This document shows, piece by piece, positions 28,671-37,096 of a stretch of 44,479 nt of DNA (its first letter is position 1; each line of letters opens with the position of its first letter). The translations under genes were made by a program, and so were the position numbers. The notes below the pieces were generated by a model. That model ran no database searches. It was not told the DNA's origin and was given only the letters and a program-made list of their open reading frames with translations. Location of the stretch: the NCBI RefSeq assembly GCF_027052235.1, contig NZ_JALUFF010000033.1:1-44479 (forward strand), in the 5' to 3' direction. The DNA comes from Thermococcus sp. (lineage in GTDB: Archaea; Methanobacteriota_B; Thermococci; Thermococcales; Thermococcaceae).

Positions 28671-29567
28671 ATGGATAAAGAGCCTCCATCTCGCTCTGTT
28701 GAGACGAACTTTCTTAGGTCCTTTTTGATTTCGAAAAACGTTGACGAGCTCTCAAGGAACCTTAAAGGGGTTTTGAACTCTTATCTAAACTCTCTTCAGA
28801 GCAGACTCGGGGTTGAGGGGCAGACCCTTGAGATAGTTCCCGTTGGGTCATTTTCTAAACTTCCAAACGAGCGAAGGCTTCTGTATCCACTCAGCGAGCT
28901 CAACGTTAAAAGTGGCGTTCTGTACGTTCTCAAGGGTGTTCTCCAAGACACGATGGTGGATCCACTCACCGGGCCGTTTTACATCGCTACCTGGGAAATG
29001 CTCTCGGCGCAGAGTCTTATGATAGCTCCCCGGAGGAAGATACCCCTCAACGTAAACGGCGCCTTCCTAGGTGGAATAATTTCTTCGATGGCCCTGTTTT
29101 CCGGCGACGATGCGAGTGTTATAGCGGGGGAGAGGTACCTCGACAACATACACAGGAACACCAAACTAATATTAGACGAGATATTGAGACGCCTCCAAGG
29201 GACTAACCCGTTCACCCAATACGAGGTCTGGAGTGAGCAGGGAAGCAAGCTTCAGTTCTACATAGGAGCTCTCTATCAACTCGCTTATGATTCCCTATCC
29301 CTGTGGATGGGCAGTACCCTCGGAAAAATGCTCGACACAATATCTGGGAGAAGCTTAATGCTGAAAGAGGCGGTGAGCTTTCTCATGAAGGATCCGAACT
29401 CCAGCGTCCCGGAGTTCCATAAAAGAAGCGCCACCCTGGCCCTTGCTCTGGGGGATGAGCTCGGAAAGGAGATAGCTGAAGTTACACGGGATGCCACGGA
29501 TTACCTGATCTACGTGGAGACGTTCCAGAGGACAGACGAAGACATCAACTGGAGAATGTTCAGGTAA
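28671..29567 (+). CDS. Unrecognised soluble protein, 298 aa
   Basis: 298 aa, mainly helical, no transmembrane helix, Cys pair or nucleotide-binding motif visible. A central stretch NVNGAFLGGIISSMALFSGDDAS is mildly hydrophobic. The C-terminal part is amphipathic helix (LALGDELGKEIAEVTRDATDYLIY). I do not recognise it. ATG 28671 follows GGTGGTTG; TATA AGCTTTTTAGAG (28627-28638) predicts a start near 28658. Its last 8 bases overlap the convergent rnp3 gene. Confidence 0.7.
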   Translation: MDKEPPSRSVETNFLRSFLISKNVDELSRNLKGVLNSYLNSLQSRLGVEGQTLEIVPVGSFSKLPNERRLLYPLSELNVKSGVLYVLKGVLQDTMVDPLTGPFYIATWEMLSAQSLMIAPRRKIPLNVNGAFLGGIISSMALFSGDDASVIAGERYLDNIHRNTKLILDEILRRLQGTNPFTQYEVWSEQGSKLQFYIGALYQLAYDSLSLWMGSTLGKMLDTISGRSLMLKEAVSFLMKDPNSSVPEFHKRSATLALALGDELGKEIAEVTRDATDYLIYVETFQRTDEDINWRMFR

Positions 29568-30219
29568 GCTTTGACAGAATCCTCCTTGGATAGAAGTTCA
29601 AGCTCGCCCTGGCCTCTGGAATTTCCATCCCTATGTTTATCCCGAGGCTCATCAAGTCCCTCGGAGAGCGGACTTCCCACCTGCTCTCGGCCGAGCTCGT
29701 TATAAACCTCGGCACGCGGTACTTCCTAACGAGCTCCCAGACCTTCATCATGAAGCGCAGAGTTAAGGCTCTCTCGTATGGGCTGGCCTTCAGAAGGGGT
29801 GAAAGGGAGAAGCCTATCGCGACGTTTCTCCTTGAGGCCATTCCAGCTAAGGTGTGGTCGAAGCCTGTGTCCTTCCTCCCGAGCCAGGGGCTTATCAAAG
29901 CGTCTGCCCCGGCTTCTATCGCCATCCTGTTGACCCTCATGTCGCCACCCTGAACGTAGAGGAGGGCCTTTAGATTCCTGCGCTTCACCTCCCTTATCAG
30001 ACTGGGCTTTTTGGTAACGAGCAGGAGTGCAACCTTCCCGTATCTTTCCCTGAGTTCCTTTAGTTCATCCTTTAGGGCACCCCACTCGGGCTCATCCTTC
30101 AGAACGAGCTTTCTGGTGAACACCACCTCATCGAACCACTCACTCACGAGCTCGTAGGCCTCCTCGCTCCTGACGTCCATCTCGACGAAGTAGTCGCGGG
30201 GAAGGTTTTCCTCCGTCAT
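29560..30219 (-). CDS. rnp3: Ribonuclease P protein component 3 (Rpp30)
   Basis: 219 aa, usual for archaeal Rpp30, with a TIM-barrel-like pattern: YFVEMDVRSEEAYEL, LLYVQGGDMRVNRMAIEAGADALISPW and FITSSAESRWEVRSPRDL. One of the protein subunits that activate the RNase P RNA for tRNA 5' maturation. ATG 30219 overlaps the preceding stop (ATGA). Co-transcribed with the RNA-binding protein gene upstream, an association common in archaea. Confidence 0.93.
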   Translation of the reverse strand: MTEENLPRDYFVEMDVRSEEAYELVSEWFDEVVFTRKLVLKDEPEWGALKDELKELRERYGKVALLLVTKKPSLIREVKRRNLKALLYVQGGDMRVNRMAIEAGADALISPWLGRKDTGFDHTLAGMASRRNVAIGFSLSPLLKASPYERALTLRFMMKVWELVRKYRVPRFITSSAESRWEVRSPRDLMSLGINIGMEIPEARASLNFYPRRILSKLT

Positions 30220-30671
30220 TCCTCCAGCCACTCCCTCACGGCTTTTACTACGGCCTCTTTCCTCATCGGGAAGGCCTTGACCTTTATCTTAACCTGTATC
30301 ACGTCGGGACCTTCATCAACTTCCGCTTCGCCGAGATATGCCTTCTGCTTGTTGAAGCGAACGTAGAGGGTTCCCTCCTCGTCAACCTTCTCGTCGAGGT
30401 GCTCGAGGATGTATTTCTTGTCCTCCTCGCTCAGCAGTTCCTTGAAGTGTTTGAGAAAAGCTCTTACTGCCCTGCTCCTTTTTATCTCGACGTTGACGAC
30501 CTTAATGGAGTTTCCAAAAAAGCCGGTGGTCTCGCTGACATCTAGGAGAACGTCTTCCTCATCTATCTCCTCCGGGATGAAGGTCGCTATCGCCTCAAGA
30601 ACCTTGTCTTCGTCCTCGGTCGCCTGAATGAACGTGGTAATCCTGACGTGGTGGGCCTTTAGGTTTGTCAT
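30216..30671 (-). CDS. RNA-binding protein of the DUF54/COG1325 family (predicted exosome-associated)
   Basis: 151 aa. AHHVRITTFIQATEDEDKVLEAIATFIP is the characteristic N terminus, followed by ETTGFFGNSIKVVNVEIKR. Family members are small archaeal RNA-binding proteins often encoded next to Rpp30 and L15e; a biochemical role is not established. ATG 30671 follows GGTGAT; longer upstream frames run through the promoter. A minus-strand TATA (ATTTTTAAACC, about 30701-30711) lies at the right distance. Confidence 0.85.
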   Translation of the reverse strand: MTNLKAHHVRITTFIQATEDEDKVLEAIATFIPEEIDEEDVLLDVSETTGFFGNSIKVVNVEIKRSRAVRAFLKHFKELLSEEDKKYILEHLDEKVDEEGTLYVRFNKQKAYLGEAEVDEGPDVIQVKIKVKAFPMRKEAVVKAVREWLEE

Positions 30672-30735
30672 TTTTATCACCGGAGTGAATATACAAAAAG
30701 GGTTTAAAAATATGATATTGACAGCCAAAAGCGAA

Positions 30736-30845
30736 ATGCTTTTAAGGACCACACAGAAAAGGATAATGTAAAACCAAAACGGCAATCATCTGGCCTGCCC
30801 TGTGGGGCGAATGCCGACCGGCAGGCTGTTGCTTTAGTTCTTTTA
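30736..30845 (+). ncRNA. Candidate orphan hairpin RNA with its own promoter
   Basis: TATA element AATGCTTTTAAGG (30735-30747, centre about 30743) predicts a start near 30769. The transcript would contain GCAA(30782-30785)/TTGC(30829-30832), a perfect 7-bp stem GCCTGCC (30793-30799)/GGCAGGC (30820-30826), and an inner GGC-GAAT-GCC stem, then a T-rich end (TTTAGTTCTTTTACC). There is no downstream plus-strand gene for 1.5 kb, so this is not a leader. No known RNA family recognised: no C/D boxes and no ACA in the right place. Confidence 0.45.
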
Positions 30846-31571
30846 CCTCCGTACAGTAAGAGTTTTAGCGAATTCTTTAAGCGAACGCAAGTTATCAGAA
30901 GCTATGTTATTGTAATCTTCCAACAGACGCCTGCAGAAATTAGCCAGATTATCAGACATTAAAAAGCCTTTGTATGTAATGTTTACGGGAAACTCACATT
31001 CATACTCACAAGATTCAGATTCTGGATTGTCACAGTTACTTTGAATCACATCCTCTGCAATTACAACAATTGGACCATCTGTGGTGTTGAATAACTTGAA
31101 GTATCTCATCTCTTCAATAATCTCTGTATGGGGATATAACATGTTAAGAACATCTATGTTAATCCATGGAAGATAGTTCTTATCAACTATGAACATGTTC
31201 CCAGCCTTAAGAAATGAATAAAAATGATCACGGAAAACGTGCTTTGCAGACTTTCTGTATGCTTTGACATGTACAAACTTTTCTTCATGAGATGATAACA
31301 CATTCCCAAAAATTTCAAGATATTTTTCTCTTCCTGTCTTGCCTCCTTTGTCCCTCTTAAAATGTTCCAACCCACAGAATCCATATCCTGAAAGACGAGA
31401 ATCAAACTTTCTGATTATATCCTCCATAACTTTGCCGGAGGGATAAACTACTAATGCCCTAGTCCCCTTACTAATATCAACTGCCACTACCTGAAGAATC
31501 TCAATTATATCGGGAGTAATCCACCTCGTAAATTCTTGGTACGCTTCAATTAATTTATCTTTTTTGCCCAT
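30843..31571 (-). CDS. AT-rich orphan protein, function unknown
   Basis: 242 aa. Codon use is strikingly AT-rich compared with all neighbours (many AAA, ATT, TTA, AAT codons), and it sits between genes that usually lie together, suggesting acquisition. N terminus is helical; the middle has YLPWINIDVLNMLYPHTEI and PIVVIAEDVIQSN, with a Cys pair (SNCDNPESESCEYECEF, about residues 183-199) and a helical C terminus. The layout loosely recalls sensor domains of TrmB-like regulators, but I cannot support that. Start ATG 31571; TATA CTTTTTAAAC (about 31600-31609) would put the transcript start near 31579, so the leader is nearly absent. Confidence 0.7.
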   Translation of the reverse strand: MGKKDKLIEAYQEFTRWITPDIIEILQVVAVDISKGTRALVVYPSGKVMEDIIRKFDSRLSGYGFCGLEHFKRDKGGKTGREKYLEIFGNVLSSHEEKFVHVKAYRKSAKHVFRDHFYSFLKAGNMFIVDKNYLPWINIDVLNMLYPHTEIIEEMRYFKLFNTTDGPIVVIAEDVIQSNCDNPESESCEYECEFPVNITYKGFLMSDNLANFCRRLLEDYNNIASDNLRSLKEFAKTLTVRR

Positions 31572-31650
31572 CGTACTCAACAATAAAGTACCGAAAGAAG
31601 TTTAAAAAGTTTAACAAAAACTGGCCAACTTAGGACAGTATACGAACCAT

Positions 31651-32235
31651 TCACTTGCCCTTGCCCTTGTTGGCCCTTATGCTGGGCCTGACCTTCTCAG
31701 CGCCTTTGCCCTTGTTGAGCAGGCCGCGGCTCCTCTTTCCAGCGCTGGTAAGTCCTCGGAAGACCCTGCCCTTGTGGGCCTTGCCAGCTATCCAGGCTAT
31801 CTTCGGGTCGCTCTTTATAACCGGGTGGTGCGGGTCAACGAGAATGACCTCGAACCACTTGTACATACCGTCCTCGCCGACCCAGTAGGAGTTGAGAACC
31901 TCAAGGTTCGGGAACTTTCTCGCTGCCTTCTCCTCGGCAATCCACTGGAGGCTCTTCTTTGGCGAGTACTTGACCATACCCATCTTGCTCGGCTTCCTTC
32001 CGCCTTTCCACCTGGGCCTCTTTCTTCCACCCTTCCTCACGCGGACGCGAGCGATAACGTAGCCCTGCTTTGCCTGATAGCCGAGAGAGCGAGCGCGGTC
32101 GAGCCTGGTCGGCCTTTCGATTCTCTTAACAACCGGTTCCCTCCTCCACTGGATCATCCTCTTCTTGAGGAGCTCACCGACGTAGCTCTTCTTGGGACTC
32201 TTCCAGGCTTCCCTAATGTACTTGTACATACCCAT
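31651..32235 (-). CDS. rpl15e: 50S ribosomal protein L15e
   Basis: 194 aa, full length. [19 protein letters not shown] terminus, [18 protein letters not shown] and the strongly basic C terminus [11 protein letters not shown]-like are diagnostic of the archaeal/eukaryotic L15e family of the large subunit. ATG 32235 follows GGAAGGTGAG; the in-frame GTG at 32244 lies within that site. It is divergent from pepQ with what looks like a shared AT element. Confidence 0.96.
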   Translation of the reverse strand: MGMYKYIREAWKSPKKSYVGELLKKRMIQWRREPVVKRIERPTRLDRARSLGYQAKQGYVIARVRVRKGGRKRPRWKGGRKPSKMGMVKYSPKKSLQWIAEEKAARKFPNLEVLNSYWVGEDGMYKWFEVILVDPHHPVIKSDPKIAWIAGKAHKGRVFRGLTSAGKRSRGLLNKGKGAEKVRPSIRANKGKGK

Positions 32236-32270
32236 CTTGCTCACCTTCCTCGTTTGTGGTTCTCCCTTCC

Positions 32271-32331
32271 GGGAACATCCCGCGGGTTTGCCCCGCCAAG
32301 TCGAGCCGAGTTCGAGAATTAGTTTTTAAGG
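32271..32331 (-). promoter_or_regulatory. L15e leader with two adjacent hairpins and shared divergent TATA
   Basis: TTTTTAAGGG/CCCTTAAAAA (32322-32331) can serve as TATA for pepQ (plus) and L15e (minus, start near 32300). The L15e leader then has hairpin GCGGG-GCAAA-CCCGC (32296-32282) immediately followed by GGGA-TGT-TCCC (32281-32271), before the ribosome binding site. Possible feedback site for a ribosomal protein; inference only. Confidence 0.45.
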
Positions 32332-32360
32332 GTTGCGGAGTAGTTGGGGCGGTGAAGCAT

Positions 32361-33431
32361 GTGCGCCTCGACAGGTTTATCCCACTGATGAAAGAGAGGG
32401 GCTTTGAGGGAGCCCTTATAAGCCCCGGCTCAAACTTCTACTACCTGACCGGATTGAGAATCCACGAAGCAGGCGAGAGGCTGACTTTGCTCGCCCTTTC
32501 GGCCGATGGAAGCTACTCCCTACTAGCGCCGGCCCTCTACGAGAACGTCGTCAAAAACTTCCCGGTTACCTTCTGGCGCGACGGTGAGAACCCCTACGAG
32601 AAGCTCGCGTGGATTCTCGCGGATTTCGGACTCTCCTCGGGAAAAATCCTTGTTGAGGATACCATGCGGGCGGACTGGTTGATTGGCATTATGAAGCTCG
32701 GGGAGTTCAGCTTCCATCCACTGAGCTCGGTAATCAGGGAGATGAGGATGAGAAAGGACGAGAAGGAAATAGACCTTATGAAGCACGCCTCCAGAGTCGT
32801 TGACAGAGTTTTTGAAGAGGTCTTAAGCTGGGACATCCTCGGGATGAGGGAGAGGGAGTTAGCCCTTAAGATAGAGCTCGCCATAAGGGAGCTCTCGGAT
32901 GGAATATCCTTCGAGCCTATAGTGGCCTCCGGCAAAAACGGCGCAAATCCTCACCACGAGCCCGGCAACAGGCGGATTAGGCGGGGGGACATGGTAATCC
33001 TCGACTTCGGAGCGAGGTGGAGAGGCTACTGCTCGGACATAACGAGAACCATAGCGGTGGGAAAGCCCGATGAGAGGCTGGTGGAAATATACGGAATTGT
33101 AAGGGAGGCGCAGGAAAGGGCCTACCGGGCCGTTAAAACCGGTGTAAAGGCGAAAGACGTGGATGCTGTGGCGAGGGAGACGATAGCAAACGCCGGCTAC
33201 GGGAAATTTTTCACCCACAGAACCGGGCATGGCCTTGGTTTAGACGTCCACGAGGAGCCTTACATAGGGCCAGACGGAGAGGTAATCCTTGAGAACGGCA
33301 TGACCTTCACGATAGAGCCCGGAATTTACGTTCCTGGCCTTGGAGGGGTTCGCATAGAGGACGACGTGGCGGTCATAGACGGTAGGGGTAGGAGGCTGAC
33401 AAGGGCCGAGAGGGAGCTGGTCATCCTCTGA
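32361..33431 (+). CDS. pepQ: Xaa-Pro dipeptidase (prolidase)
   Basis: 356 aa, close to the P. furiosus prolidase (348 aa). N-terminal creatinase-like domain, then the pita-bread metalloprotease domain with the five metal ligands visible in order: Asp in ILDFGARW, Asp in CSDITRT, His in GHGLGLDVHE, Glu in TIEPGIY and Glu in VRIEDDV. It releases Pro from dipeptides in the cytoplasm, feeding peptide fermentation. Start GTG 32361 is chosen because GGTGA lies 5 bases upstream and no ATG fits; the frame upstream runs through the promoter. Confidence 0.93.
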   Translation: MRLDRFIPLMKERGFEGALISPGSNFYYLTGLRIHEAGERLTLLALSADGSYSLLAPALYENVVKNFPVTFWRDGENPYEKLAWILADFGLSSGKILVEDTMRADWLIGIMKLGEFSFHPLSSVIREMRMRKDEKEIDLMKHASRVVDRVFEEVLSWDILGMRERELALKIELAIRELSDGISFEPIVASGKNGANPHHEPGNRRIRRGDMVILDFGARWRGYCSDITRTIAVGKPDERLVEIYGIVREAQERAYRAVKTGVKAKDVDAVARETIANAGYGKFFTHRTGHGLGLDVHEEPYIGPDGEVILENGMTFTIEPGIYVPGLGGVRIEDDVAVIDGRGRRLTRAERELVIL

Positions 33432-33440
33432 GCCCTCCAA

Positions 33441-33620
33441 AAACCTTAAATACCCAAAGTCTTTACCGCTTCCGATGCCGATGAGGGGGGAGTGTCTTCT
33501 CCACCGTAATCTCAGCGGTAACTGATTTCACCGATAACCCCCCTATTTTGGAATCTCGCGCTTTTGAAGCTTGCAGTTCCTTTTTAGTGGTGAAAATCGA
33601 AGCTAAAGGAGGTTTTAGCC
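33441..33620 (+). promoter_or_regulatory. leuS promoter and structured leader with a possible leader peptide
   Basis: TATA AACCTTAAATACCC (33442-33454, centre about 33449) predicts a start at about 33475, where a 16-codon ORF begins (ATG CCG ATG ... TGA, 33475-33525) containing CTT CTC and CTC Leu codons. GGGGGG (33485-33490) pairs with CCCCCC (33538-33543) and is followed by TATTTT, terminator-like. Inside, CGGT (33516-33519) can pair with ACCG at 33503-33506 or at 33530-33533. The ribosome binding site AAGGAGG is at 33606-33612. Leader function is inference. Confidence 0.55.
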
Positions 33621-36524
33621 ATGGCTGAGCTCGACTTCAAGGCCATTGAGGAGAAGTGGCAGAAGCGCTGGATGGAGGCGAGGGTTTTCGAGCCCGACAG
33701 AAAAGCCAAGCCCAAGGAGAGGAAGTTCTACATAACCGTTGCGTTCCCCTACCTCTCAGGCCACCTCCACGTGGGGCATGCAAGAACCTACACGATTCCG
33801 GATGTAATAGCGCGCTTTAAGAGAATGCAGGGCTACAACGTCCTCTTCCCGATGGCATGGCACATCACCGGAGCGCCGATAGTCGGCATCGCCGAGAGGA
33901 TAAAGAGCCGCGACCCGAAGACCATCCACATATACCGCGACGTCTACAAAGTCCCCGAGGAAATCCTCTGGAAGTTCGAGGACCCGAAGGAGATAGTCAA
34001 GTACTTCATGAAGTCCGCGAAGGAGACGTTCATCAGGGCCGGTTTTAGCGTTGACTGGACGAGGGAGTTCCACACGACTTCACTGTTTCCACCCTTCAGC
34101 AAGTTCATAGAGTGGCAGTTCTGGACGCTCAAAGACATGGGACTGGTGGTTAAGGGAGCGCACCGCGTTCGCTGGGATCCCGTTGTTGGAACCCCGCTCG
34201 GCGACCACGACATCATGGAGGGCGAGGACATCCAGATTCTGGAGTACGTCATAATCAAGTTCATCCTCGAGGAGGACGGCGAGGTTATTTACCTGCCCGC
34301 GGCAACGCTGAGGCCCGAGACAGTCTACGGCGTCACAAACATGTGGCTCAACCCCAGCGCTACTTACGTCAAGGCTAAGGTCAGACGTGGCGGAAAGGAG
34401 GAAACCTGGATAGTCAGCAAGGAGGCCGCTTACAAGCTCTCCTTCCAAGACAGAGAGATAGAGGTCATCGAGGAGTTCAAGGGCGAGAGGCTCATCGGAA
34501 GGTACGTGAAGAACCCAGTAACTGGCGACGAAATCATCATCCTGCCGGCGGAGTTCGTTGACCCGGACAACGCTACCGGCGTCGTCATGAGCGTTCCGGC
34601 TCACGCTCCCTTCGACCACATAGCCTTAGAAGACCTGAAAAAGGAGACGGAGATTCTGCTCAAGTACGACATTGACCCGCGCGTTGTCGAGGAGATAAGC
34701 TACATCTCGCTCATCGAGCTTGAGGGCTACGGCGAGTTTCCAGCTGTTGAAGAGGCCGAGAGACTCGGAGTTAAGAGCCAGAAGGACAGGGAGAAGCTTG
34801 AGGAAGCGACCAGAAACATCTACAAGGCGGAGTACCACAAGGGAGTCTTCAAGATAGAGCCCTACGCGGGCAAGCCAGTCCAGGAGGTAAAGGACCTCAT
34901 AGCGAAGGAGCTCATGGAGAAGGGAATCGCCGAGATAATGTACGAGTTCGCGGATAAACCTGTCATAAGTCGCTTCGGGAACAGGGCGGTAATCAAGATA
35001 ATCCACGACCAGTGGTTCATCGACTACGGCAATCCGGAATGGAAGGAGAAGGCGAGAGAAGCACTCGCTAACATGAAGATACTCCCGGAGAGCAGAAGGG
35101 CGCAGTTCGAGGCGGTAATAGACTGGCTCGACAAGAAGGCCTGCGCAAGGAAAGTTGGATTGGGAACGCCCCTGCCCTGGGATCCGGAGTGGGTCATAGA
35201 AAGCCTGAGCGATTCCACAATCTACATGGCCTACTACACTATAAGCAGGCACATCAACCAGCTGAGGAAAGAGGGTAGGCTTAATCCAGAGAAGCTCACG
35301 AGGGAGTTCTTTGACTACATATTCAGGGAGGACTTTAGCGAGGAGCGCGAGAAGGAACTTGAGGAGAAGACCGGGATTCCGGCGGAGACAATCCACGAGA
35401 TGAAGGAGGAGTTCGAGTACTGGTACCCGCTCGACTGGCGCTGCTCCGCCAAAGACCTAATACCAAACCACCTGACGTTCTTCATATTCAACCACGTGGC
35501 GATATTTAGGAGGAAGCACTGGCCGAGGGGCATCGCTGTCAACGGCTTCGGAACGCTGGAAGGGCAGAAGATGAGCAAGAGCAAGGGCAACGTGCTGAAC
35601 TTCATCGACGCTATCGAGGAGAACGGGGCGGACGTTGTCAGGCTCTACATAATGAGCCTTGCCGAGCACGACAGCGACTTCGACTGGCGCAGGAAAGAAG
35701 TAGGCAAGCTCCGCAGACAGGTTGAGAGGTTTTACGAGCTGATAAGCGAGTTCTCAGGCTATGAAGCCAAGGAAGGCGTCAAGCTCAAGGACATCGACCG
35801 CTGGATGCTCCACCGCCTGAACAAAGCCATTGAAGGAACCACTAAAGCCCTTGAGGAGTTCAGGACGAGGACAGCAGTGCAGTGGGCCTTCTACACCGTC
35901 CTGAACGACCTGCGCTGGTACATGAGGAGAACTGAGGGCAGGGACGACGAGGCGAAGCGCTACGTGCTGAGAAAGCTGGCAGAAATCTGGGTAAGGCTCA
36001 TGGCGCCGTTCACACCTCACATAGCTGAGGAGCTCTGGGAGAAGCTCGGCGGGGAGGGGTTCGTCAGCCTTGCGGAGTGGCCGGAGCCGGTCGAGGAGTG
36101 GTGGAACGAGACGGTTGAGGCTGAAGAGCAGTTCGTCCAGTCCGTCATCGAGGACATCAAGGAGATTATCCGCGTGGCCAAGCTCGAAGACGCCAAGAGG
36201 GCCTACATCTACACTTCGCCAGAGTGGAAGTGGAAGGTAGTTGAAGTTGTGGCCGAGAAGAGGGACTTCAAGTCAGCTATGGCCGAGCTGATGAAAGACC
36301 CAGAGATGAGGAAGCACGGCAAGGAGGTAAGCAAGCTCATCCAGAGGTTGATAAAGGACAGAGCCTTCGAGGTAAAGAGGATAAACGAGGAGAAAGCGCT
36401 GAGAGAAGCCAAGGACTTCATGGAGAAGGAGCTCGGCCTTGAGATAATCATCAACCCAGAAGAAGATAAGGGAGGAAAGAAAAAGCAGGCGATGCCGCTG
36501 AAGCCGGCGGTGTTTGTGGAGTGA
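33621..36524 (+). CDS. leuS: Leucyl-tRNA synthetase
   Basis: 967 aa, typical archaeal-type LeuRS. HIGH motif as HLHVGHAR (about residues 50-57) and KMSKS as KMSKSKGN (about residues 651-658), with a CP1 editing domain between ([14 protein letters not shown] and [12 protein letters not shown]) and a C-terminal anticodon/tail domain. It charges tRNA-Leu and edits mischarged isoleucine/norvaline. ATG 33621 follows AAGGAGG. Preceded by a 146-base structured leader, unusual for this gene-dense region. Confidence 0.97.
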   Translation: MAELDFKAIEEKWQKRWMEARVFEPDRKAKPKERKFYITVAFPYLSGHLHVGHARTYTIPDVIARFKRMQGYNVLFPMAWHITGAPIVGIAERIKSRDPKTIHIYRDVYKVPEEILWKFEDPKEIVKYFMKSAKETFIRAGFSVDWTREFHTTSLFPPFSKFIEWQFWTLKDMGLVVKGAHRVRWDPVVGTPLGDHDIMEGEDIQILEYVIIKFILEEDGEVIYLPAATLRPETVYGVTNMWLNPSATYVKAKVRRGGKEETWIVSKEAAYKLSFQDREIEVIEEFKGERLIGRYVKNPVTGDEIIILPAEFVDPDNATGVVMSVPAHAPFDHIALEDLKKETEILLKYDIDPRVVEEISYISLIELEGYGEFPAVEEAERLGVKSQKDREKLEEATRNIYKAEYHKGVFKIEPYAGKPVQEVKDLIAKELMEKGIAEIMYEFADKPVISRFGNRAVIKIIHDQWFIDYGNPEWKEKAREALANMKILPESRRAQFEAVIDWLDKKACARKVGLGTPLPWDPEWVIESLSDSTIYMAYYTISRHINQLRKEGRLNPEKLTREFFDYIFREDFSEEREKELEEKTGIPAETIHEMKEEFEYWYPLDWRCSAKDLIPNHLTFFIFNHVAIFRRKHWPRGIAVNGFGTLEGQKMSKSKGNVLNFIDAIEENGADVVRLYIMSLAEHDSDFDWRRKEVGKLRRQVERFYELISEFSGYEAKEGVKLKDIDRWMLHRLNKAIEGTTKALEEFRTRTAVQWAFYTVLNDLRWYMRRTEGRDDEAKRYVLRKLAEIWVRLMAPFTPHIAEELWEKLGGEGFVSLAEWPEPVEEWWNETVEAEEQFVQSVIEDIKEIIRVAKLEDAKRAYIYTSPEWKWKVVEVVAEKRDFKSAMAELMKDPEMRKHGKEVSKLIQRLIKDRAFEVKRINEEKALREAKDFMEKELGLEIIINPEEDKGGKKKQAMPLKPAVFVE

Positions 36525-36526
36525 GG

Positions 36527-36563
36527 TTTTCCACATTTTCTTTCTCTAAGTTCTATTTTTTTG
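36527..36563 (+). terminator. T-rich tract between convergent genes
   Basis: Plus strand reads TTTTCCACATTTTCTTTC... TATTTTTTTGC directly after the leuS stop, a likely U-rich terminator. It overlaps the last codons of the convergent minus-strand gene. Confidence 0.5.
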
Positions 36564-37092
36564 CTTCTTGAAGCAATTCCCCGCATTCCCTGTTCATTTC
36601 GCCCAGCCCCTTCACGATGTTCTCGTAGGTTGGTGGGTATACATAGGTAAAGTTTATTATTGCGTCAATACCCTTGCTGGCGAGAAATACATCATTGTTA
36701 GTCATGTTTCCCCTTTGGATTGAAGAGTACACAACATCAAGAAGCTCCACGCACTCACCTTCAGAAGGAGTGTTCTCCTCGTATCCCAGCCAAGCCCCTA
36801 AGTGATCCGCGTTCATCTCCAGCTTTGAAAGGGAGTATTTCGTGTTGTTTAACTCAATAAGCAGGGCAAGTTTTGATTCATTATCTAAATGGTTTCCCAT
36901 GAGCCTTTTCACGAGTTTTGCGTGATGCCTAACCTCGAAGATTTCATGGGTAAGCTGAGAGACAATGAGGTTCTCCTTTATGCTCTCCTGCCCTATTTTC
37001 AGCTTTTCGTTTTCATGAGAGGTCACCCAGAGGTTGACAACTAGGAGAAAAACAAGAAAGAGATAAAGAGCGTCTCTTGCTATAAGCTTCAT
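36553..37092 (-). CDS. Membrane-anchored protein, unknown function, second gene of an exported cassette
   Basis: 179 aa. N-terminal signal anchor (ALYLFLVFLLVVNLWVT, about residues 8-24) and a helical external domain of about 150 residues (coiled-coil-like ENEKLKIGQESIKENLI; two Cys at ECVELL and ECGELL). No family recognised. AT-rich codon use. ATG 37092 has AGGTGAT upstream; only 4 bases separate it from the preceding gene, so they form an operon. Confidence 0.75.
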   Translation of the reverse strand: MKLIARDALYLFLVFLLVVNLWVTSHENEKLKIGQESIKENLIVSQLTHEIFEVRHHAKLVKRLMGNHLDNESKLALLIELNNTKYSLSKLEMNADHLGAWLGYEENTPSEGECVELLDVVYSSIQRGNMTNNDVFLASKGIDAIINFTYVYPPTYENIVKGLGEMNRECGELLQEAKK

Positions 37093-37096
37093 AGTA

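Noticed and set aside
28658-28678. Six-codon ORF (ATG GTG GTT GTC TAT GGA TAA) at the predicted start of the 28671 transcript
   Set aside because: It is fully explained by the GGTGG ribosome binding site and overlaps the real start; no hairpin follows, so I do not count it with the leader ORFs. It also shows that an ATG at this distance can arise by chance.
30780-30832. Hairpin RNA as an H/ACA guide RNA
   Set aside because: No ACA or ANA triplet lies at the right distance 3' of the stem on either strand and no clear K-turn at the tip.
33475-33550. leuS leader as a C/D box sRNA
   Set aside because: A GATGA and a CTGA occur, but no second box pair and no correctly spaced guide; the G6/C6 stem is better read as a leader or terminator structure.
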